In this document: positions 39,219 to 52,200 of the stretch, in pieces
Position numbering within the stretch: the stretch's first letter is position 1
Layout: every line of letters begins with the position of its first letter
From: Brachionus koreanus
Lineage: Eukaryota; Rotifera; Eurotatoria; Ploima; Brachionidae
DNA: 64,000 bases
Direction of reading: 5' to 3'
NCBI GenBank assembly: GCA_016987375.1
Contig: PJRA01000549.1
Coordinates: forward strand, 733,146-797,145
Notes under the pieces: generated by a model
Told to the model about the DNA's origin: nothing
The model's input: only the letters and a program-made list of their open reading frames with translations
Databases searched by the model: none
Position numbers and translations under genes: made by a program

Positions 39219-42200
39219 ACGTCTAGTCTTTATTTTATTTTAAGAATATAAATTCTTTATTTAATTTTTTATTTTGATATTTTTAATTTAAATCTAAAAC
39301 TAAATTTTGAATTTTTTTTCAATATTACCAATAAATAATATTTTTTCTTTAATTTTTCATAACTGATGCTGAATTTTAGGTATGAAATGGAAACAAATTT
39401 TAAAAATAAAATTTACAGAATAGAATAGAACAAAAAAGAGTTCCTGTAGGTTCTAATTATTTAAAAAATTTTTCCTTTATTTAGAAATTTTGATTTGTTT
39501 ACATATTGAAATAATATATCTTAATTCCAAAAGATTATTAAAAGCTTGTAAGCTAAAATTTTTAGAATAAAAATTGCATTTATCTAACTGTGCGGACATA
39601 AAATTTTTCCTCGAAATTTTTTTGAAATTTCTAATGAGTTTAGCAAATGCTGGAAAAACAGGGCATTGAGCATATTTTATTTCATAAGATTAAATTTTAA
39701 TGTTGCAAGATAAATATCAGAACAAACTAAAATAACTGCATATCTTTGAATCATTCATAAGGATTTGTTCAAATATTTGCATTTTAAAATAAATGTTTTT
39801 TTTTGTGTCCGTAAATTTAAAACGAAATTGTTTGTTGACAAATGTAGTTTTTAATAAAATTTTCCTGAAAATAATAAAGAGTAATTAGATAAAAAAAAGT
39901 TATTTGCCTAAAGAATATTAGAAAATAAATTTAGAGTGCTATTTTTTAAATTTTTATTGCGTAACAACAAAGAAAAGATTTAGTTATAAAAAAATATCTA
40001 ATAATTTTAAAAAAAAAACAATAATCAATCATTGCATAACTTGGATACAGGTTAAGCACCCATTTAACTCCGTTTGAGAGCGCTTACATTAGCAATGTTT
40101 TATTTAAATTGTTAGATATTAATCAAAAAAAAATTATTTCAAGAAAGCTTGAAGGCTTTTGAGATAAAATTTCTATGACTGAAATATGCATGCCCAATAT
40201 TTAGGTTATAGCACGATATAACTAGATTTTAAGCTTTCGGTTGTTATAGCATTCGATTTAAATTATGATAAAAGTCCATTCAAATTACTTCGGTCTAAAC
40301 TCTACATAGAAAAAAAGCCTAACAAAACTCTAGAGTGAAAACAAACTGAATTTCATTAAGTTTGCTTTAAAATGGTCGAGTATTTGAATTTGTCGAGTCT
40401 TTGAACAATCATTTCATAAAATCAACTTGTAATTTTAGCTTAATTATTCGGTGTTGGCGATCATGCCCAAATTTGTTTAATTTAAAAACAAAATTAAATG
40501 ATATTATTAATTTTATAAACAAGCAATCCGGTTGCGATTGCTCACAAACAATGAATGCGAAGCCATATGATACATTCTTTTATTGTTCAAATTATTTTAT
40601 CAAAGTTGCATTAATATTTCATATTTTTAGCAAAGTCTAATCATTTCGAATTCAAATGCTCTGGCTGATTTTCTATCCGCATACATCAAACACCAGTTTG
40701 TTTGGAAGCATAATAAAAAGGTATGAATTAAAAAATAGAATTGTAAATATTTTAGTATTTAACAAGTCATACACTTTATTAATGCTATTAATTGATCCAA
40801 ATGGTTAGCTGCTAATTATATTTTCATCTCATTTTTACTTTTGTTGTATTTAAATTGCATTTTTTTAAGACTGAGACTTGTTTTAATCAAAAATTAATTT
40901 TAAAAAGTATCCAATTTCGATAAACCAATTTATTTTCCGTTTATTGGAGTATATTATCAAAAAGTAGGCTTGATTTTATTTTTGATTAGTTTTTTTCTAT
41001 TTTTGGTAACCATGACTTTATTTTTCAATGTCAAAAATATGATTTATCTAAGCCTTAATTTTGGAATTTAATGTTTTTTCATCAAGTAAGTAAACAGTTT
41101 TTTTAATAAACTAAAAAATAAAAGTTTAGTGGATGGCTTTAAATTATTAAATAAATTTAACAATTTAATTGCAAAGGATTCTTAGTTATAGATGTTTTTG
41201 GTGACATTCAATATGTAAGTGCAGTTTTTTTTTTATTTATAAAAATCTGCGTCAATATTTGTTTAAAAACAAATTACCCATTATTATATAAGATTTTTTT
41301 TTATTTCATAAAACTTCGATATAAAACTGTGTATAAAACATTCTATTGCAAAAAGATTTTGTTTATTAAATTGGAAATTAAGTTCGGCTCATTAGTTGGT
41401 TTGTATTTAAGCTTAGCAATTTAAAAAAAATATTTTTTCGATTTATTTAAAATAGAAAAAAAATAATCAATAGGTGCTGTTATGACAAAATATGAACTTG
41501 AAAATTATGCAATTGATTTGTTTAATCAAATTCTTAGTTCCATCAAATTAGTTTTTTATTTTTTAACAATTTTAATAAATTCCAATTATTTCTTGAAAAC
41601 GATTAATTTGAACGCAAACTTAATTTGTACGTTCGAAGCGAAAATTATTGCATAACTGAGCAATTTATTTGGCATCCAATTTTAGCCTAATTTAACAATA
41701 AAGCAAATAATTTCTTTAAAAAAAATTACATTTTAAAATTAAATCTCAAAAGAGAATAACATCAAACAATAGCCAAGTATATATGTGTGCGATAGTTTTT
41801 GGAAAACATAAAAGAGTAGAATTTAATCAAAAAGGTACTTAGCTTTTTAATTTTCTTGCTTTTGGCAAATTTACTCGATTTAGTGTTTCCTTGATTTTGG
41901 CCAAAATTTAAATTCTAATACATAAACCACTGTTAGCTAATAACGGTTATATTTTTTTTTAGAGTAAATTCTAAAATAAAAATATTATTTTGCCTAGAGT
42001 ATTCTGAGAATAGTTTTTTTTTTTATTTTGTTTGTCATGATTTGTAAATTTGTTAAATTCAATTTTAAATAATTTAGACAATTTTAAATAATTTGTTCAT
42101 TCATTTGAATACAATTTTTACAGTTAACTTAGATTAGTATAAAATTGTAACTATTCTTATAATTTGATTATAAATAGGAGAAATAGGCTAGTTAAATTAT

Positions 42201-42508
42201 CAATGCTGTCATCGAGTTTTTAGTGATAACTCTGATTAAACCATTAAACTTTAATTTCAGATACAAAATAAATTTCCAGAGCTCATTTTTTTTTAAATTT
42301 CCCTAAAAGAGCAATTGTTTTTTGTTTTATTCATAATTGATAAAAATTATTTTTAACCATAAGATAATCAATTACTAAAATTATTATAAAGATATGGCAT
42401 GTTTGATAATAAGGGAAATTAAAATTAAAACTTAAAACTTTTTAGAACTTTTCAAAAAGTTTTTTCAATTATATTTTAATATACTTTTCTATTTGTAAAA
42501 TTCACAAT

Positions 42509-42620
42509 AGTAGTAGTACTACTATTGTAGTAGTAGTAGTTACTGCGGTATAGTGCTTTATACCAGCGCAAATATGCGCTCAGCCATCCAGGCTATTGCA
42601 GTCCTTGTGAGTTATGCTAG
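42509..42620. repeat. TAG/CTA trinucleotide tract with adjoining structured patch
   Basis: A TAGTAGTAG / CTACTACTA array (42509-42541) adjoins an unusually G/C-rich unique patch containing the hairpin GCGCAAATATGCGC. Read on the minus strand this looks like the 3' end of a LINE or SINE followed by a short tandem-repeat tail. No target duplication was found. Confidence 0.4.
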
Positions 42621-42774
42621 AATATTTCTTTATCAATTGTTGCCTTGAAACCATTTATAGCAGTTTCTTTTTTTAAAAGAAGCAGAGCTTACTTATATCT
42701 AAAATTTCACTAGCAAATTTACAAATGCTCAATATAAACAATCAATTATTATGACAAAAAAACATAAAAATAAG

Positions 42775-42985
42775 GGCAAAGTAAAATTTTTGATCAAATT
42801 TCATTTTTCAAAAATGATCAAAACATTTTAAATGCGCAAATAAATTTCACCGCAGATTTTCGAATTTTTGTAACATTTCAAAACTTTATTTTTAGAATTT
42901 TGAAAAAGTATTGTAATTTCTAAATGCTGTTAAAATGTTTTGATCATTTTTGAAAAATGATATTTGATCAAAAATTTTACTTTGC
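42775..42985. repeat. Palindromic MITE-like element (211 bp)
   Basis: Long inverted arms: GGCAAAGTAAAATTTTTGAT (42775 onward, to 42832) pairs with 42930-42985, nearly perfect over more than 50 bp with a loop of about 97 bp. It shares the GATCAAAAATTTTACTTTG end with the 11447 element. Confidence 0.7.
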
Positions 42986-43315
42986 CAAAATAAGTTTATA
43001 AAATTTATAAAACAAACATAAAATTTTGAATTTTCATCTTCTAAAGCTCTGCAATTTAATTTCAATGATCATCATACACATAAACTTTCGAAAATTTTCA
43101 TAGTTTTACTAGGGATTTTCCAATTGATTTATTACAAATTTTATTGTGCCAAAACTTAAAATCTTTTAGATAAAATAAAAATAAATTTTTTTTTTTTTAA
43201 ATTAATTGAATTTTTTAATTCTTTTTGAAAAATCCTATTTAATAAATTATTAATTTAAAAGAATTTTTTAGATTTAGTAATTTTAGAGTTAAATATCTAA
43301 ATAAATGAACTAGAA

Positions 43316-46169
43316 ATGCCGACTTGCAGTCAAGCTAAAATAATTACTAATCTTGAATCGGATATACACAAAAAATTGTTCAAAATATCGCAAGCATCGG
43401 AACCAAATTTAGTTGAATATTCGAAGAATGACGCTGAATCAAGCAAAATAACTGCTTTAAATCCAACACAAAAAACTAATCAAACGAATTTTGTTAGAAA
43501 ATCAAACAGTTTGCGCAAATTTCGCACCATAAATGATTTCAAAATGTTGAAAGAACATCAACAGCTGATTAATTCCCAAGTGTTCTCCAATTCAGTTCTA
43601 AATAATTATCAATCGAATGGAAGAAATTATATTGATTTGAGCTTGGAATTAAAAAAATTAACTTTTGTTGATAGAAGAGAAAGTGTGCCTGTTAATTTTA
43701 TGTACAACAGTCACTATCGTGGACGTAACTCATTGACTATAAATCATATGAAAAATAATTATCTTAAACCGCATTTGACCAAACAGATTAGTAGTGATGG
43801 TGAAGATTCAGTAACAGATTCAAGTTCATCTCGTTCAGCGACAAGTGAACAAAGCTCAATGTCTTCAAGTGATTTCATGAGCAGTTCGCAAAACAAACGT
43901 CACAGCGTTGATTCAAATGCACTTGCTGAATCCAGAAGAAATAGCATTAATGAGGATCTAGGTGGATTAAGAAGACATGGCTCTCTATGTCTAAGAGGGC
44001 AATTATCCTATTTTCCGAAATTGGCTCTTGAATTCGAATCATTAAAATCAGAAAAACAAAAAAAAATATCGATTAACCAAGCCAGTCGTTTATTAGCATT
44101 AGCGTCAATTCGTCCATCCAAAACTTTTCACAAATCAATGACTGAACAAGAGATCGATATTTTAAAAAAATATTATGATAGTATTAAACCAAGAGTTTCA
44201 ATCAGCAATCAATTAAATCAAAATGAATTAAATAGTCTAAAACTAGAAAATTCACCTCCATTGGTATACAATACGGCTAAAGTTAACTCAACATCATTGG
44301 AAAGTGTAAGAAGCTTTTTGTCAACTTATCAAAAAGACCTAGAATCTGGAATGTATAAATTGGACTACGACGGAACTAATGACCCTAGGTGTTTTGTGCT
44401 CAAAAATAAATTGGATGAAAGTGTGCTAAAATTTCCAGAAGAGTTAAATGACACATTTTTTGCTTTGGCTGCAACCACTACAGACCGGGACAGGCAAAGC
44501 ATCGGAGAAGCTAATCTATATCGCATAGTTAATTGGAATGAAACTGGCGTCAATTCAATGGAAAATGTAACCAAAAAGATCTCAATCAGCAACAAACAAA
44601 CTTTGACAAATCAGAACACTGTTGATTCTTTAAAGGCCTCGCCAACTTCATCGACCATTAGTTTTGAGTACATCAAAAACTTGACTAATATTGTGTCGAA
44701 TGCAATCGAACCCAAGTTTTTAGATCATTTAACCGTCAGTGGAGTAGATGTTGGGTAAAGTTTTTCTTTTTAGAAACTCAGAACCTAAAAAAGAATAAGT
44801 TAAATATTTTAAATTTAGTTTAAAGTTTATTTGATTTATGTTAATTAGAAAAAAATATTAATTTTAGAACATGTAAATTAATGATGTAATAATTTAATTT
44901 AAAGTCCATTTAGCTAGTTTAAATATTTAATTAGAAATATAAAATCAAATTTAATTTTAAAATTGAAAAATAAAATATTGAGATCAAAATAAGCGGATAA
45001 AAAGCAGAATTTTCAGTTTTCTTAATATTTACTTATTTTTTACAAAATTTAAAAAAAAATAAAATAACCATTTTTGATTAGGTTTTATTCATTATAAAAG
45101 TTAAATTATTTTATATCTTTAAAAGATTATTTTAAAAAAAAAGCGATTTTTAGTAGATTCATTTTGCAAAAATATACTGTTAAAATTTTGATCGTCGTTC
45201 TAAATAAATAAACTAGAGTCATTATTTGGTGATTTTTTTATGGATAAATTTTAATTTTCAAAAATTAAACTTTGTTTTTAAAAGAATCATTTCGAAGTCA
45301 GCCTAATTTAGATTTGAATATTCAATAAAATATCAAAAATTAGCATTTTAAAATAAAAAATTCTGTTTTTGAAAAAAAATGTATTAAGTAATTGCGCACA
45401 TCCGGATTTTTAAATTTCTAAGAGTACTTGAAAAATTTTAAGAAATAATTTCTATTTTATTTAAAAAAAGCTAATAACTTAAAAAAAGAAAAAGAAAATT
45501 GCTGATTTTCAAAATTTTTTATAATGAATTAGAGATGATTTTTAAATATTCTCATTAATATTCTTTATTTTAAGGGTATTGCCTGGTGGTGTGAACTTTG
45601 AGATGCCAACTTTTGAAGAAATGGGTATAAATTTACAGTCACTACTTAAGTCTAATTCTGGAGGAGAATTACCACCGATAAATGGTTCAACCAAACCTGA
45701 AATTCAAAGTGCAAAATTGAAGAATTCGGCTTATAAAAAACTAAAGGATAAAGTAGCCAAGTCGAAGGTGATGTGGTTTGCTTCACCGCCAGATCGCAAA
45801 CCGTTCAGTGTAATTTTCGAGTATGCTGGTGTTGACATGAATCATGCTACATTGCTCGATGAGGCCAATAAATATTTAAAAGACATAGGTGGTCAAGTGA
45901 TTAGTCTTGAATTTGTTCCCAGGAGTGTTATCCTAAATTCAGTGTATGTGGAAAATCTTTGGATTCTTAACTTAAATGACAATAACACTAAATTTTATGT
46001 TATCACAAACGGATTAAAAATAAAGGATGAGGTCATAACTTGTAAATCTTATGATGAATTTATATTTGCTGAATATGAAAATTTTATTCGCACTGAAAAA
46101 TACAAACAATTAATCAAGAATCATGAAAAAGCAACTGAAAAAGCAAATCGAAGATTGCTTAAAAAATAA
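43316..46169 (+). CDS. Unrecognised 677-aa Ser-rich protein with a globular C-terminal domain
   Basis: I do not recognise the family. Exons are 43316-44754 and 45575-46169, joined in phase 2 across an 820-nt intron (VSGVDVG / VLPGGVNFEM). The first about 480 residues are mostly low-complexity, with a Ser run at about 165-195 and several basophilic-kinase-like sites (KRHSV, SRRNSI, RRHGS). There are no Cys pairs, signal peptide or membrane helices. Exon 2 looks folded: MWFASPPDRKPFSVIFEYAG, then alternating strands and helices to VISLEFVPRSVILNSV and FYVITNGLKIKDEV, ending in a basic helix (KNHEKATEKANRRLLKK). The pattern is compatible with an alpha/beta fold; no function is claimed. A cytosolic or nuclear location is inferred from the lack of targeting signals. 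Confidence 0.8.
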
Positions 46170-46667
46170 TTTTTAGTTTTTGGTTTATGTATTTTTTTTT
46201 GGAAAATAATGACGATTTTTTTTGCTCAGTAAAGCCTTGGTCAAAATTTATAATTGAAAATAAAATTTTTATTTTTTACTTTTTTGCTTATCGAATTTTA
46301 TCGTATAATAATTTAAATTAATATTATTAGTTTATTTAAATTTTTTTAAAATTTCTTCTAAATGCAAATCACAGTTGTATTTTTAAGATTTTTTTTTTAA
46401 AATTAAATAAAATTATATTTTTGAAAGATTTTTTTCTAAAAACTCTGATTAATTATTTTTTTTCACTAACATCTATCTCTATTATTATTTATGACTTTCA
46501 ATGTTCAATCTGATTATATGAAGCAAGTTTCCTTAATTAAAATTAATTCATAAAAAATATATTGCTTCCTCAGTAGCAGTCAAAAATAACTTATTAACAA
46601 AGCGCTAAAATTTTGATTTTTTTTTGATCCAAAATTTGTTCTCCCAAATGTATTGGCTTATGGTAAG

Positions 46668-46790
46668 TTTGTATCACCCAAAATTTGTCTTTTAAATAAA
46701 AAGAAAATCACTAAAATTTAATTGCAGAGTTGAGTTTTTGAAGAAATTTAATCCGGTTGATACAAGATTTTTACCAGGTGATACATTTAG
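46668..46790. repeat. Copy of the TATCACCC inverted-repeat element
   Basis: GTTTGTATCACCCAAAATTT at the left and ACCAGGTGATACATTT at the right form imperfect inverted ends about 120 bp apart. The left end is shared with 37891 and resembles 6541. Confidence 0.5.
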
Positions 46791-46823
46791 TAAAACGAGT
46801 TTTGAATCTAAAAAAAAAATGAA

Positions 46824-47066
46824 CACTAGAAGCACCAAACGAGTCATTTTCACTCGTTTGAAAAATTTTTAAATCCTCGTATCTTTTGAAAAGATTTTTC
46901 AAATTAATATATCTTTTTTGAATTATGTAGATTTTAAAATTTCCTTTAAAAAATGATATTACTTTATAAAATTATTAAAGTTTTTTTATAATATATTTTT
47001 GAATTATATAGCATAAATATTTTTGAAATATTTTTAAACATGAAAACATGCTTGATGCTTCTAGTG
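46824..47066. mobile_element. piggyBac-like MITE (243 bp)
   Basis: Ends CACTAGAAGCACCAA and TTGATGCTTCTAGTG are inverted repeats with one mismatch. The right flank is TTAA (47067-47070); the left is TGAA, one change from TTAA. A subterminal hairpin (ACGAGTCATTTTCACTCGT) resembles the arrangement in the 2636 element. Confidence 0.65.
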
Positions 47067-47545
47067 TTAATTTCAATTAAATTTTTGTTTTTGTTTATTG
47101 CTAATAAATTCACAGTCTAGAAAACTGACCCATTGTGCTAATTTTATTTCTCATGGTCTATAATTTGTCAATTTATAAAAGATATTCCGAAGTAGTCCTT
47201 GTTTCAAAGCTCCTTACAAGTCTTTTGCAGCCAGTAGGTTTAGCTTGCTAAAGACCTTAAACGATTTATATTGTTAAACTCTTGATCAAATGAGAATTCA
47301 AAATTTAATATTTGAAGAAAAAATTAGAATTTTTCTTTAATTTATAAATAAAATTGATTTTTGTTATCATAATTTCGAAAATAGATCCACCTCTAATCAA
47401 AAGTAATGATCCGTCTGAAAAACCGTCCATCTAGAAGATTTTTTAAAGTTTTTCTCCTACAAATTTCAATGCATCGTAGATACTGTTAGCTTTGATAATC
47501 AAATTAATATCCTCTAAAAGGCTCGTAACACATTAAATTTTTTAA

Positions 47546-47745
47546 ATTTTGTACCTTTTTTTTTTTTCCTTTTTCACTCCTTGTGGAGCATAGGGTCATT
47601 ACTTTTGATTTCCACTCAAATCGATCTTTCGCCTTCACCTTTGCTTCTCCCCATGTCATTCCCATTTCGGTGAGCTCTTTCATGATTGTTGACTTCCATG
47701 TTACTGCTGGTCTTCCTACCTTACGTCCTTTTGTACCTTTTTTAC
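47546..47745 (-). mobile_element. 5'-truncated non-LTR retrotransposon insertion with target-site duplication
   Basis: The minus strand encodes an uninterrupted LINE C-terminus: GRKVGRPAVTWKSTIMKELT, then MGMTWGEAKVKAKDRFEW and KSKVMTLCSTR. This is the GRP..W...W.EA...A.DR..W....LC signature of non-LTR ORF2 tails. An A-rich tail (T run on the plus strand) follows the stop side. TTTTGTACCTTTTTT occurs on both flanks (about 47547-47561 and 47729-47743), as expected for target-primed insertion. Only about 55 codons remain, and the open frame suggests a recent event. Confidence 0.8.
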
Positions 47746-49215
47746 TTTACTAAAATTCTTGTTATCTTTACATCATTTAATTTAGTCATTAAATTTTAAA
47801 ATTTTAATTTTAAATATATAAATTCATTTTATAAATTTTTCCAGAACAAAAATCATTTTGAACAGCATTCAACTCATTCTTAAAAAAATTCAATTAATAT
47901 TTATATTTAACGTAGCATAAGATCAAAAAATTTAGCATTTAAATTTATTTCATCAATTAATAAAATTTAGATTTTAGAATTGAATGAAATTAAAAAACTA
48001 GTTTTCTTTTTTTTCTTTGATTTCTATTTAAAAAGAAATTAATATGGATTACTTAAGAGATAATGACACGTATAAACAAAACTTTTTCTTTATTTCAACA
48101 ATACTCTTTTTAAATATTGGTTCAAAACATGGATAATTATTTATTGTTTGATGAGTCTTGATCCCAAAGCTTACGAAAATCAAGTCAATCTTTACATCAT
48201 TTAACATTCATATTCTATTCTTTAAATTTAACGATAAAAGCATAAAAACAAGAATTGATGTCTATATGTACAAAAACCATATTATTTTCATATTTACAAC
48301 TGATTAAAATGAATTAAAAATAAAAATGATATTTGGTTTAGGTCAATAAGCTAGTTTTGCTATTCCTTAGCCAAAAGAAAACTTTTTGGATCGGCTATAA
48401 AAAAAAAGTAAATGAAGCAATTACTAAATTCATATTTTTCAAAGCAATTTTTATATAAATCAAAGCTAACTCAATGGTCTAGTGGGGTTCATTATTGTGG
48501 ATCGTTTTTTCTTTTTTTCAAAAAATTTAAATAGCACCCTTGGATAGAAATATAATCCTTTTTAATATTTGGCCATTATAAAAAAAAAAAGCTTTTCAAC
48601 ATTTATCAACTTGAACTTACCAGAATAAAATTTGGTCCTAAGCCTTTAAACTAAAATGCAAATTACGGAAACTAAGGATTTATTTAGAGATTATCTCGCC
48701 TATTACGAAATAACATATTGACTTAAGTTTTTTTTTTTTTTTTGAATAAAAATAAAAAACAAATCTCAATATTTATTTAAAGTAAATAATTAAAACTCTA
48801 ATTAAGAATCAGTTAGTCTCAAACTAGAGGACAAATTAAATAAATAAACAAAAATTAATATTTGATCCTTCTTAATGGGCAGTAAATTAATGTTTAAACT
48901 GGATTTATCCAAAACAAACAGTTTACACTAAGTAGCTTCTTGTGAATTTAAATCAAATCGATATATTTCTTCCAGTTTATTAAGCATTTAAAAGAAATTA
49001 ATTTTTACATTCATATTTCTCTAACTAAACGACTTAATTGTTGTAAACCTAATTTTTTTTCTTATTTTCTCGATAATAGAAAATTTATTTAAACATTGGG
49101 GCGTTTCTTTTTTCTATCTTCTTTTTGACCACAATTTATAAAAAACATAAAATTAGCCTCTTTTTATATTTAGTAGTAGAAAACTAAAAATTTAAGATAG
49201 CTAAATCGTAACTCT

Positions 49216-52200
49216 ATGTCGAATCCCACTAGACCACTCAACGAGAAATTATTCTCAATCAATTCCATCATAAGTAACTATTCGTCTAAAATAGATAAAT
49301 TGATAAACAGCACAAGTGGAATAAATACTACATTCGCTAGTGGTCTATCTAATAACTGTCTTTCTCATACGATTAACAAGTACCTGAGTCAATCAGCAGA
49401 CTATTTGTCTCGATCAGCCACCAATTCATCCATTACCAGATCGACTAATTTATTCACTGTCCAAACAGGTATAAAGAATAGTACTGAAGAGCTGGAAACC
49501 GACTATCGTCATTTACCTGAAAACAAGCTTATTTCAAATAGTGAAAAGTCGGAAAACTTGCACACATTTTCGCCAATAACTCCTATTGTTGACCAGTCTG
49601 ATCTATTTTCTGATTGTTCTGGCGACTCGAATTCAGACAAGCTTATATACAAATCTATAATGATCATCGATGTTCTAAACAAAATTAACTCAGCCAATTC
49701 GGAAGCTGTTAAAGAAAATAGCGTTCTGACACACGAGTGTCAAGCGCCTTCAGTAAAAAATGTTTTTCGAAAAAGCTTTAACAATTTTTATTTGCTCAAT
49801 CAATTGGAAGGCGACTACTTTTCGTATGATTTGGTCGAGCGTGAAGCGTTGGAGCCCGACACTGGATCGAGCAATTCATTGAAGAGGAAAAAAAATTTTT
49901 TCAAAAAGACTGGCAAGATAACCATTAATTATACACGAAATTTTCGAAGGAAAATTCGCGAAAATCCATTTGTAGTATATAATCAAAATAGTAGAAAATT
50001 GGTCAAAAAATTGCTCAACAAGTCGAAAAATCCAGATATGGCTTTGAGTCCAACTGATTTGGAAAGTCTTTTTGCTACAATTAGCAATGACTATGAATAT
50101 GCATTTGAATATGTAACGCCAAGACGAAAAGCTGTTTTTAACAAAAAGAAAAAAATACCAAGAAAAACAATTGTTAAATTTAGCAAGCTTAGTGCGTCTA
50201 GTAAAAATAGCAGTGATAGCGAAGGTTCCGAAAGCTCAACTGAACATCCATGCTCGCTTTGTACTGAAAATGAATACCAGAATAACATGGACAACAAGAA
50301 TCTGGTTGAAGTGAGCGGAAATGAGGTAGATGCCAGTGCTGAATTCGCCAGAGCTGATGATGATTTTGGACTAAACGGTCATGTAAAGTCTTCCGATGAT
50401 GAATTTACGGAAAGTTATTGTGATATTTTAGCTACTATTGATGAAAAAGAAGCAAATGAAGCAAATAGTCATGAAAATTTAGTTCAAAAAGAGGTCAACG
50501 ATGAGCCGAAAATTTTGGATTTAATCATAAACCGTTTGCCAGGTGAAAAGCTAGGACTTAACCTAAAAGTAGAGGACAGAGACTCGGTTATTGTGGTCAG
50601 TGTAACTGAGAACAGTGCTGCAGATCGAGCATCTGATCTGAATGGAAATAGACAGCCCATACATGTAAATGATGAATTGCTAGAAATCAATGGTGTTTCT
50701 TTAATTGTAATTTATTTAATTTTAAATTAGAAAATTTTTTTTAATTTTATTTAAAATTTTTAAAATTTTTAGAACATGTCAAATGATGACATACTATCAG
50801 TAGTTCAAGAGCTGCCTTTGCATGTTTCTTTGAAATTAAAACGAAATAGCTTGCAAGTGACAACTTCGCCAACTGAAACAAATGTAAAAAGTGCAGAAAT
50901 CGAGTCTGGTCAATCAAGTCCAAATGATTCTGTTGCCAAAGTATTTGAATTAAAATAATGTTTTCATTAGGAAAAAAATCTTTACAAATTATTTAGGTTC
51001 CTATCGGATATAACTTGAATACAATATATTTATCTAGCTTGGAAACAAAATGCATTATGCCATCCGAATTAAAGGAAAGTACTGAGGTTGAAGGCTTTTA
51101 TAAAGTACGTTATTTTCTTATTTTAGCAAGAAAATTATTTTTAAACTAAAATGGTTGCAGCTTTTTTTACGTCCCTAAAAATCTACAAAAAAAGGAAGTT
51201 GCTTTTTTGATTCTAAAATTCAATCATAACATATTTTTATAAAAGCATCAATAAAATAATGCTATTTTCATTTTTACTACTCTTTTACTAGAAATCAATC
51301 ATTTAGATTTTTGGAGGATTTTAGCTAAGCTTAATTTTTTTAAATGGTTGAATCATAGTTTTACTATTCAAAGAACTAGAAAATTAAAAAATAATAATTT
51401 TTCAAAAATTTTAAATTTTTACATGATTTTATTCAACACTCAAAGACCGTAGGGTTTTTTTCTCGATTCTTTTTGTTACTTTTTTTTTCTGTGCTTAATT
51501 GACTAAATTTAATGAATTTGACAATTTTTTCTAAAATTAAATCTCAAATTAAAAAAAAATATTAAAATTAATAATAAAATCAAAAATAAAGTATTTTAAT
51601 TCTGGTTAATTTTTGTAAAAAATAATAAATGAAAATTTTAAATTTTAATTTCAAGATGCAAAAAAGCACTTTGCAAATAGGCGAACAAGATAATTTAAAA
51701 AAAGGCGATATTATTTATTGTATTAATGGTGAAACAATGGCTTATTGCAACAAATTCGATTTGGTATCTAAATTAAGCAATTTGAATGGAATAGCTGAAG
51801 TATCTGTTTTGCGTAAATCCGATTGCTATGGCCCGCATAAAGACCAAGTGCCATATCACAATGGAATTTTTGCGCAAAATTCAATTAAACTGGCCATGCC
51901 TAAATACGATAAGCCATCGATAAAATCTAATTCAGAGAATGACATGCATAATACAGCAGTAAATTCGTCAAAAACAGACATTTTTTCCGACGAATTCCGC
52001 CACTCAATGTATAACATCAGAAGTGAAGTGGAAAATGAATCTCAAGTTTTCAAAGCAACACTGGTTCAGTGTAAAGACCTGGAGGCTGAACTTAACAATG
52101 CTCAGCCTGAATCGATTGAAAACGATAACTGGCTGCTGTATGATAAGAATTCAACAGAAAAAATTCTAAAATCATCTACAATCAATTCGAGAAAATTTGA

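Larger units (their letters stand above)
39219..43315. other. 4.1 kb intergenic region
   Basis: No supported gene. It contains a trinucleotide-tailed G/C-richer patch (42509-42620) and a palindromic element (42775-42985), listed separately. The rest is A/T-rich. Confidence 0.5.
46170..49215. other. 3 kb intergenic region rich in mobile-element remnants
   Basis: It holds a TATCACCC repeat (46668-46790), a MITE with one TTAA flank (46824-47066) and a LINE end with target duplication (47546-47745). No gene was seen; the rest is A/T-rich. Confidence 0.5.

Noticed and set aside
40401..40640. 79-codon plus-strand frame with three Cys
   Set aside because: No splice context or recognisable motif; Asn/Phe/Ile-rich like background.
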